Assembly: GCF_017745675.1 (NCBI RefSeq)
Contig: NZ_JAFLJM010000003.1
Span: 310,001 to 374,000, forward strand
Source: Alkalihalobacillus sp. BA299
GTDB taxonomy: Bacteria; Bacillota; Bacilli; Bacillales; Bacillaceae_F
Direction of reading: 5' to 3'
Length of the DNA: 64,000 nt
In this document: positions 57,081 to 64,000 of the stretch, one piece after another
Position numbering within the stretch: position 1 is the stretch's first letter
Layout: each line of letters opens with the position of its first letter
The notes under the pieces: model-generated
What the model was told of the DNA's origin: nothing
The model's database searches: none
Seen by the model: only the letters and a program-made list of their open reading frames with translations
Position numbers and translations under genes: made by a program

Positions 57081-57090
57081 TAAGATTTAG

Positions 57091-57120
57091 AACGATCGGA
57101 CCTTTCCGATCGTTCTTTTT
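57091..57120 (+). terminator. terminator after rpsD
   Basis: AACGATCGGA and TCCGATCGTT form a perfect 10-base stem with a 4-base loop, followed by CTTTTTATTTT. Confidence 0.92.
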
Positions 57121-57153
57121 ATTTTACACAGAGTAATAGTTACGCACTAATTG

Positions 57154-57200
57154 AAAAAGCGTAATAGAAAAGTGGTTAACCTCTTTCCATTACGCTTTTT
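57154..57200. terminator. second hairpin between rpsD and tyrS
   Basis: AAAAAGCGTAAT and ATTACGCTTTTT form a 12-base perfect stem, and further pairs continue in the loop. It could back up either rpsD or convergent tyrS termination. Confidence 0.7.
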
Positions 57201-57317
57201 AGATATTGGTACATAAGCTGTTTTTTTAGTAACACTGTATGTCATTACTAAAACCGTTATTTTTTATGATTATTCCAGTCCCATAGCTTGGTACGTGTGT
57301 AAGAATTGACCATATTC

Positions 57318-58808
<1,491 letters not shown>

Positions 58809-58847
58809 CTGAAAACTTATCAATGCAATTATTTATATTATTTTTAC

Positions 58848-58876
58848 TTTTTAACATAATTATTTTCTATTGTCAA
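58848..58876 (-). promoter_or_regulatory. promoter of tyrS
   Basis: The minus strand reads TTGACA, a 17-base spacer, then TAAAAA. Transcription should start near 58841, about 30 bases before T-box stem I. Confidence 0.65.
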
Positions 58877-58930
58877 TCTTTGACTTCACTTTCTACCATA
58901 AAATTATATTAATGCTTTTTTTAATTGTGG

Positions 58931-58936
58931 TATAAT
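58931..58936 (+). promoter_or_regulatory. extended -10 promoter of the class A PBP gene
   Basis: TGGTATAAT is an extended -10 element with no good -35; it lies about 30 bases before the start codon of the penicillin-binding protein. Confidence 0.6.
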
Positions 58937-58965
58937 ATTGGTTGAAGTTTAGGAGGTTCTTATCT

Positions 58966-61863
58966 ATGAGAAATCTATTAAATACTTTATCAACTAAATG
59001 CAAGCCTGTAATTAGCTTTTTAAAACAAAGAAAAATTTTAAGTAAGGTCGATATTACATACCAAGTCGTATGGAATTTATTTTTAGTCTTTATTGTTTTT
59101 GGGGTCATATCGTTTTTCTTTGTGGGAGGTGCAGGAGCTGGTTTCTTTGCCTCTCTTGTAAAAGATGAGCAATTAAGGAGTTATGAAGATTTAAAACAAG
59201 ATATATACAACTACGAAGAAATAAGCGAAATTTATTTTGCAAATGAAGTCCCCTTAGGAGAGCTTCCGACTGATTTAGAAAGACGGGAAATTCCTCTAGC
59301 GGAAATCTCCCCACACATCATTAATGCGATTATTGCGACCGAAGATGAATATTTTTATGAACACGAAGGAATCGTTCCAAAAGCCATTATGCGTGCAACG
59401 TTCCAAGAGTTTACGAACTCATCTGTCCAAACAGGTGGAAGTACACTAACTCAGCAATTGGTTAAAAATCAAATTTTAACGAGTGAAGTATCCTTTGATC
59501 GAAAGGCTCGAGAAATTGTACTTGCCATGCGATTAGAACATTTTTTTGATAAAGATGAGATACTTGAGGCTTACTTAAATATTGTACCTTTTGGCCGTAA
59601 TGCAAATGGAAGAAATATAGCCGGGGTTCAAGCCGCAGCTCAAGGGATATTCGGTGTTGATGCAAAAGATTTAAGTATTCCACAAGCAGCGTTTATTGCA
59701 GGATTACCACAAAGTCCATTTGGATATACACCATTTTATCGAAATGAAGGTAAAGTAGTAGTAAAAGATAATTTAGATCCTGGACTCAACCGGATGAAAA
59801 CCGTTCTTAGACGAATGTACGAAGGTGGCTACATTACTGAGCAAGAATATTCAGATGCTCTTGAATATGATATTCGAGCGAATTTAGCGAAGCCTGTTCG
59901 TACAATTAGAGAGCAATATCCTTACCTAGCAAATGAAGTTGAACGGCGGGCAGCTGATATTTTAGTGAAAAAATATATAGAAGATGCGGGGATACAACTC
60001 GATGAATTAGAAGGAGAAGAACGGATTGAAGTTCTTTCCAGTTATCTTGCTGATGCTCGTCACGACTTACGTCAAAATGGATATCGTATTCATACAACAA
60101 TTGATAAAGACATTTATGAGGCCATGAATGAAGCCATTAAAGATGAACGCTTTTTTGGACCTACTAAAGACGGTGAACCAGAAGAAGTTGGTTCTATGAT
60201 AATTGAAAATCGAACAGGTGCAATTTTAGGGTTTGTCGGAGGACGAGATTTTGAACGTGAAGAATTAAACCATGCTACTCAAGCATATCGTTCAAACGGA
60301 TCGACGATGAAACCACTCCTTGCATATGGACCTGCGATGGATGTAGGGGCTGTTCAACCAGGTCACATCATCCCTGATGTTCCTACGTTTTATAAAACTT
60401 CTCCAAAAGAAGTTTCAAACTTTAATAAGCGACACCGTGGTTTAATAACCGTTAGAGAAGCACTCCAATCGTCACAAAATACGACGGCGGTTCGAAGCTT
60501 TTGGATGACTCCACATGAAAAGAGCCGTGAAACACTGCTAAAAATGGGGATAAAATTAGAAGATGGCGAGCCTTACGAATCTGCCCCCCTTGGCGCCATA
60601 ACAAACAATATTACAGTTGAACAAAATACAAATGCCTATGCAACATTTGCTAATGGTGGAAATTTCATTCAATCATATATGATTGATAAGATTGAAACCA
60701 ATGATGGAGAAGTTATTTTCCAACATGAAATCGAAGAAGTTGAAGTATTTTCGCCACAAACATCTTATTTAATGGTTGATATGATGCGTGATGTGTTACG
60801 AGTTGGTACAGCAAGCTCATTACCAGGACGGTTAAAATTTAGAGCCGATTGGGCTGGTAAAACGGGAACGGCTCAGAACTTTCACGACATCTGGTTTGTT
60901 GCGACCAACCCTAATGTAACGATGAGTGTGTGGGTAGGGTATGATACACCTAAGCCGATTAGCACTCGAAGAATTGCCGGACTTAGCTATAGTCAAAGAA
61001 CACAACAGATCTGGGCAAACATTGCGAACGCTGCTTATGATGCCCGACCAGAAGTGATGTCACCAGGGCATAACTTCCAAATGCCAAATGGTATCGTTTC
61101 AAGAGCCGTTTGTGGTATTTCTGGATTACTTCCTTCAGATTTATGTAAAGAAGTTGGGTTGGTGAAAACAGACCTCTTTAATGCAAAGTTCGTTCCAACA
61201 AAAGTGGACGATAGTTTACAAAAAGTGAAATACGTACTAATCGATGATGAGCCTTATGTTGCTTTAGAAACTACTCCAGAAGAGTTTACATCCGATGGTG
61301 TGATGATTAAAGAAGAATATTTAGAAGCCTATAACTTAGATGAATCACTTCAGGAGAAGTTGGAAAATATTATTCCTGATCGTGATGCTGAAGAGAATGG
61401 CAAACTACCAGATGCCGTGACCAATGTAAGCCTTAGTGGCTCAGCATTAACTTGGGCAAAGCATAAAGAAAATGATATTATTGGTTATCGCATATACCGA
61501 GCACCAAATGGAACAAATCAGTTTGAAATGATAGCGAGTGTAAAAGGAAGTGCGACAACTACTCATAATATTAATTCTGGTACGTATGGATATTATGTGA
61601 CAGCTGTTGATGTGGCCGGAAATGAATCGCCAGCTTCTAATATAGCTAAAAGTGAAAACTGGAGCTCCGAACCACCGAAAGAAGAAAAAAAAGAAGAGGA
61701 AGTAAAAGAAGAACCGAATAAAGATAACGATAAAAAAGAAGATGACAAAAAGCAAACGGACGATGATAAGTCTAAATCACCGTCCAATGGAAATAATGAT
61801 TCAAAAAATCCTTCAACACCTAAACCACCTACTGATTCAAGCGGGAATGAAGATAACGAATAA
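58966..61863 (+). CDS. class A penicillin-binding protein with C-terminal FN3 domain
   Basis: This bifunctional enzyme polymerises and crosslinks peptidoglycan. The 965-residue protein has a cytoplasmic basic start, one transmembrane segment (about 37-62), a glycosyltransferase-51 domain (ATEDEYFYEHEG from residue 124, GGSTLTQQLVKN from 157, KAREIVLAMRLE from 180), and a transpeptidase domain with STMK (446-449), SQN (503-505) and KTG (632-634). A fibronectin type III domain follows (about 805-895), then a low-complexity Lys/Glu/Asp tail ending with Pro/Ser/Asn/Asp. The ATG follows TTAGGAGG. It is close to PBP1A/1B types; which B. subtilis paralogue it replaces is unclear. Confidence 0.94.
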   Translation: MRNLLNTLSTKCKPVISFLKQRKILSKVDITYQVVWNLFLVFIVFGVISFFFVGGAGAGFFASLVKDEQLRSYEDLKQDIYNYEEISEIYFANEVPLGELPTDLERREIPLAEISPHIINAIIATEDEYFYEHEGIVPKAIMRATFQEFTNSSVQTGGSTLTQQLVKNQILTSEVSFDRKAREIVLAMRLEHFFDKDEILEAYLNIVPFGRNANGRNIAGVQAAAQGIFGVDAKDLSIPQAAFIAGLPQSPFGYTPFYRNEGKVVVKDNLDPGLNRMKTVLRRMYEGGYITEQEYSDALEYDIRANLAKPVRTIREQYPYLANEVERRAADILVKKYIEDAGIQLDELEGEERIEVLSSYLADARHDLRQNGYRIHTTIDKDIYEAMNEAIKDERFFGPTKDGEPEEVGSMIIENRTGAILGFVGGRDFEREELNHATQAYRSNGSTMKPLLAYGPAMDVGAVQPGHIIPDVPTFYKTSPKEVSNFNKRHRGLITVREALQSSQNTTAVRSFWMTPHEKSRETLLKMGIKLEDGEPYESAPLGAITNNITVEQNTNAYATFANGGNFIQSYMIDKIETNDGEVIFQHEIEEVEVFSPQTSYLMVDMMRDVLRVGTASSLPGRLKFRADWAGKTGTAQNFHDIWFVATNPNVTMSVWVGYDTPKPISTRRIAGLSYSQRTQQIWANIANAAYDARPEVMSPGHNFQMPNGIVSRAVCGISGLLPSDLCKEVGLVKTDLFNAKFVPTKVDDSLQKVKYVLIDDEPYVALETTPEEFTSDGVMIKEEYLEAYNLDESLQEKLENIIPDRDAEENGKLPDAVTNVSLSGSALTWAKHKENDIIGYRIYRAPNGTNQFEMIASVKGSATTTHNINSGTYGYYVTAVDVAGNESPASNIAKSENWSSEPPKEEKKEEEVKEEPNKDNDKKEDDKKQTDDDKSKSPSNGNNDSKNPSTPKPPTDSSGNEDNE

Positions 61864-61868
61864 ATAAG

Positions 61869-61898
61869 AACAAGGCTGACACTGGTGTCGGCCTTGTT
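61869..61898 (+). terminator. terminator after the PBP gene
   Basis: AACAAGGCTGACAC and GTGTCGGCCTTGTT form a 14-base stem with one G-T pair and a 2-base loop, followed by CTTGTATT. Confidence 0.75.
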
Positions 61899-61923
61899 CT
61901 TGTATTGCAACAAGAGTAGACAA

Positions 61924-61949
61924 AAGAGACTAACCTAAGTTAGCCTCTT
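61924..61949 (-). terminator. terminator after acsA
   Basis: AAGAGGCTAAC and GTTAGTCTCTT form an 11-base stem with one mismatch and a 4-base loop, followed on the minus strand by TTGTC. It is weak but well placed. Confidence 0.65.
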
Positions 61950-61955
61950 CCCCTA

Positions 61956-63671
61956 TTAATCTTCCATTGTTGATAAGTCACCAGTTGGTAAGTCAAGCTC
62001 CCAAGCTTTGAGAACACGACGCATAATCTTACCACTTCTCGTCTTCGGTAGTTTTTCACGGAATTCAATCTCACGTGGGGCCGCATGGGCTGCAAGACCT
62101 TTTTTAACAAAGGTACGAATTTCTTCGATTAATTCATCTGAAGGTTCATTTCCTTCACGTAAAGCAATGAATGCTTTAATAATTTCACCACGTACAGGAT
62201 CTGGCTTTCCAATAACACCCGCTTCTGCTACGGCAGGATGTTCAATTAATTTACTTTCGACTTCAAATGGACCGACACGTTCACCAGCTGTCATTATCAC
62301 ATCATCAATTCGGCCTTGGAACCAGAAATAACCTTCTTCATCCATATAAGCTGAATCTCCAGAAACATACCAACCATCAAGTTCAAAGTAGCTATTGTAT
62401 TTTTCTTCATTATTCCAAATTGTTCTCATCATCGATGGCCAGCCTTTTTCAATCGCTAAGTTCCCCATTCGGTTAGGCGGTAATTCATTCCCTTGGTCAT
62501 CAATGATAGCAGCTTTTACTCCTGGGATCGGTTTCCCCATTGAACCAGGCTTAATATCCATACAAGGATAGTTACAGATAAGCTGAGCGCCCGTTTCAGT
62601 CATCCACCACGTATCGTGAATACGTAAGTCAAATACTTTTGCTCCCCATCTTACTACCTCTGGGTTTAATGGCTCACCGACAGAAAGAATATGACGGACA
62701 TTTGATAAATCATATTGTTTCACAAGCTCATCGCCGGCACTCATCAGCATTCGGAATGCAGTAGGCGCGCTATACCAAACAGTTACTTTGTAACGTTGTA
62801 ATGTTTCATACCAATCTTGCGGGCTGAAACGACCACCACGGATAACATTTGTTACACCACATAACCAAGGTCCAAATATTCCGTATGATGTTCCAGTTAC
62901 CCAACCCGGATCTGCTGTACACCAGTATACATCATCATCTTGTAAATCGAGTACCCACTTAGCCGTTTGGTAATGTTGGATCATTGCGTTATGAACGTGA
63001 AGAACCCCTTTAGGTTTACCTGTTGAGCCTGAAGTATAATGAAGAATAAGTCCATCTTCACGATCAACCCATGTAATTTCTAATTCATTACTAGCTTCTT
63101 GCATTAATTTATTAAAGTCCTTAATTGGACCTTCTTCTTTAACATTTTCACCAATAATAAGTACAGTTTCTAAATTCGGAAGATCCTCTACAGGAACACG
63201 TTCGAGTAGATCTGGAGTAGTCACTAAAACTTTTGCTGCACTATCTTCTAAACGATCGCGTACTGCTCCTTCCATAAATGCTTCGAATAATGGACCAACA
63301 ATGGCACCAAGTTTTATAGCACCAAGTACAGAAAAATAAAGTTCAGGAGAACGGGGCATAAAAATAAATACTCGATCGCCCTTCTCTACACCAACACTCT
63401 TTAAAACATTACCTGCGCGATTAGACATCTGCAACATTTGCTCAAATGTATATTTTTCATCACGTTTAGCATCACTGTAATAAAGTGCTACCTTATCTTT
63501 TTTATCTGATAAAGCATGACGGTCGATAGCTTCATAGGCTAGGTTCACATTACCTGTCGTACTCCATGTAAATTCCTTTTCTACTGTACTCCAATCAAAA
63601 TTAGTAGCAATTTCGTCATAATTTTTTAGATTGTGGTTACCTTTTGTAGCTGGAAGCGTTTGCACGTTCAT
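61956..63671 (-). CDS. acsA: acetyl-CoA synthetase (AMP-forming)
   Basis: This enzyme makes acetyl-CoA from acetate, ATP and CoA, recovering acetate excreted through AckA. The 571-residue protein has the P-loop-like YTSGSTGKPKG near residue 216, YVSGDSAYMDEEGYFWFQGR, and the C-terminal lysine in KTRSGKIMRR that AcuA acetylates in B. subtilis. The ATG follows GGGGAGGA. It is divergent from acuA, and a cre-like site covers codons 3-7. Confidence 0.97.
   Translation of the reverse strand: MNVQTLPATKGNHNLKNYDEIATNFDWSTVEKEFTWSTTGNVNLAYEAIDRHALSDKKDKVALYYSDAKRDEKYTFEQMLQMSNRAGNVLKSVGVEKGDRVFIFMPRSPELYFSVLGAIKLGAIVGPLFEAFMEGAVRDRLEDSAAKVLVTTPDLLERVPVEDLPNLETVLIIGENVKEEGPIKDFNKLMQEASNELEITWVDREDGLILHYTSGSTGKPKGVLHVHNAMIQHYQTAKWVLDLQDDDVYWCTADPGWVTGTSYGIFGPWLCGVTNVIRGGRFSPQDWYETLQRYKVTVWYSAPTAFRMLMSAGDELVKQYDLSNVRHILSVGEPLNPEVVRWGAKVFDLRIHDTWWMTETGAQLICNYPCMDIKPGSMGKPIPGVKAAIIDDQGNELPPNRMGNLAIEKGWPSMMRTIWNNEEKYNSYFELDGWYVSGDSAYMDEEGYFWFQGRIDDVIMTAGERVGPFEVESKLIEHPAVAEAGVIGKPDPVRGEIIKAFIALREGNEPSDELIEEIRTFVKKGLAAHAAPREIEFREKLPKTRSGKIMRRVLKAWELDLPTGDLSTMED
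63651..63664 (-). promoter_or_regulatory. candidate cre site within acsA codons 3-7
   Basis: The sequence TGGAAGCGTTTGCA on the plus strand matches TGNAANCGNWNNCA fully. It lies inside the start of acsA, about 50 bases after the predicted start of transcription, fitting roadblock-type repression by CcpA as known for acsA in B. subtilis. Confidence 0.65.
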
Positions 63672-63715
63672 TTATCATCTTCCTCCCCTATATGTATTTC
63701 CCTACTTACTTAATA

Positions 63716-63744
63716 AGTATAGTATAGTTCGAATATTTCTTCAA
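63716..63744 (-). promoter_or_regulatory. sigma-A promoter of acsA
   Basis: The minus strand reads TTGAAG, a 17-base spacer, then TATACT, with transcription starting near 63709 and a leader of about 38 bases. Confidence 0.72.
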
Positions 63745-63851
63745 TTCCTATTTGGATTTTTTGGAATTATAGTAGTTAATTCAATAGTTTTAATCGTATA
63801 AAATTTTTGTGTCATTTAATTTATTGCAACGACTTTGTAATTTAAATCATG

Positions 63852-63857
63852 TATAAT
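63852..63857 (+). promoter_or_regulatory. -10 element of acuA
   Basis: A perfect TATAAT lies about 60 bases before the acuA start. No clear -35 element is seen at the expected spacing. Confidence 0.45.
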
Positions 63858-63917
63858 GATGACTAAAGAAAATTCAATTTAATTTTTCATTTAGCATTTT
63901 AAAAGGTGGTTACAGCA

Positions 63918-64000
63918 TTGAACCATGTAAAAACATATTATAATAAACAATTACCCTTTAAGGGTCGGACCATAGTTATAGAAGGACCTATACAGGCGGC
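63918..64000 (+). CDS. acuA: acetyl-CoA synthetase-inhibiting acetyltransferase AcuA, N-terminal part
   Basis: Only 27 codons are in the window: LNHVKTYYNKQLPF followed by TIVIEGPI. The TTG start comes 8 bases after AAAGGTGG. The protein start resembles B. subtilis AcuA (HHKTY...LLIEGP), a GNAT acetyltransferase that inactivates AcsA by acetylating its catalytic lysine. Divergent placement from acsA, with its known target, supports the call. The rest, including the GNAT core, is beyond the window edge. Confidence 0.85.
   Translation, partial: MNHVKTYYNKQLPFKGRTIVIEGPIQA

Noticed and set aside
61447..61913. Open frames antisense to the 3' end of the PBP gene
   Set aside because: They arise from the low-complexity Lys/Glu-rich tail and lack start signals.

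Overview
This window is a stretch of core chromosome from a low-GC, Gram-positive, endospore-forming member of the Bacillaceae. The gene order is close to the Bacillus subtilis ytw-acu region as I remember it: mdh, icd, citZ, ytwI, ytvI, fxsA, pyk, pfkA, accA, accD, malic enzyme, dnaE, ytrH, ytrI, nrnA, ytpI, ytoI, then argH, argG, ackA, ytxK, tpx, ytfJ, ytfI, yteJ, sppA, NAD kinase 2, ytcJ, ytcI, sspA, thiI, nifZ, brnQ, ezrA, hisJ, refZ, ytrP, rpsD, tyrS, acsA, acuA. Sporulation genes (ytvI, ytrH, ytrI, ytfJ, sspA) show that the organism sporulates. I cannot fix the genus from sequence alone. I see no phage, insertion sequence, CRISPR array, tRNA or rRNA.

Layout. 1-2940 is the citZ-icd-mdh TCA operon, read leftward from a good sigma-A promoter with a candidate CcpA cre site. 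3000-15600 holds central metabolism on the minus strand: pfkA-pyk-fxsA, then a malic enzyme / GntR-type regulator / accD / accA cluster with a perfect palindromic operator candidate at its promoter, then dnaE. 15800-19900 holds sporulation and nucleotide-turnover genes. 19900-29000 is the least conserved part: a GAF-PAS-GGDEF-EAL protein behind a cyclic-di-GMP-I riboswitch, a YitT transporter-like protein, alanine dehydrogenase, an SDR enzyme, a small secreted protein, a solitary ATP-grasp protein and a dispersed repeat. 29100-45900 carries argGH, EcsC, a YhaM-like nuclease, ackA-ytxK-tpx, the ytfJ-ytfI and yteJ-sppA pairs, NAD kinase, an amidohydrolase, an acyl-CoA synthetase and sspA, broken by two kinds of palindromic repeat. 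46000-64000 holds nifZ-thiI (tRNA thiolation), brnQ, ezrA and refZ (cell division), hisJ, a diguanylate cyclase, rpsD with its leader, tyrS with a T-box, a class A penicillin-binding protein, and acsA divergent from acuA.

How the genes work together. Glycolysis (pfkA, pyk), the TCA branch (citZ, icd, mdh), acetate overflow and recovery (ackA, acsA, acuA) and fatty-acid precursor supply (malic enzyme, accAD) lie together, and several of these promoters carry candidate CcpA, CodY or GntR-type sites. Two c-di-GMP enzymes are present: a GGEEL cyclase with an intact I-site, and an SGDEF-EAL protein whose own transcript carries a c-di-GMP riboswitch. The most informative non-coding elements are that riboswitch, the tyrS T-box, the rpsD leader, the malic-enzyme operator, and the repeat families at 27.4, 34.4, 41.6-41.9 and 48.5 kb. 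I found no wholly unknown system. The best leads are the malic enzyme-GntR-ACC regulatory unit, the predicted OFF-type c-di-GMP switch feeding back on a dual-domain c-di-GMP enzyme, and the nested palindromic elements.
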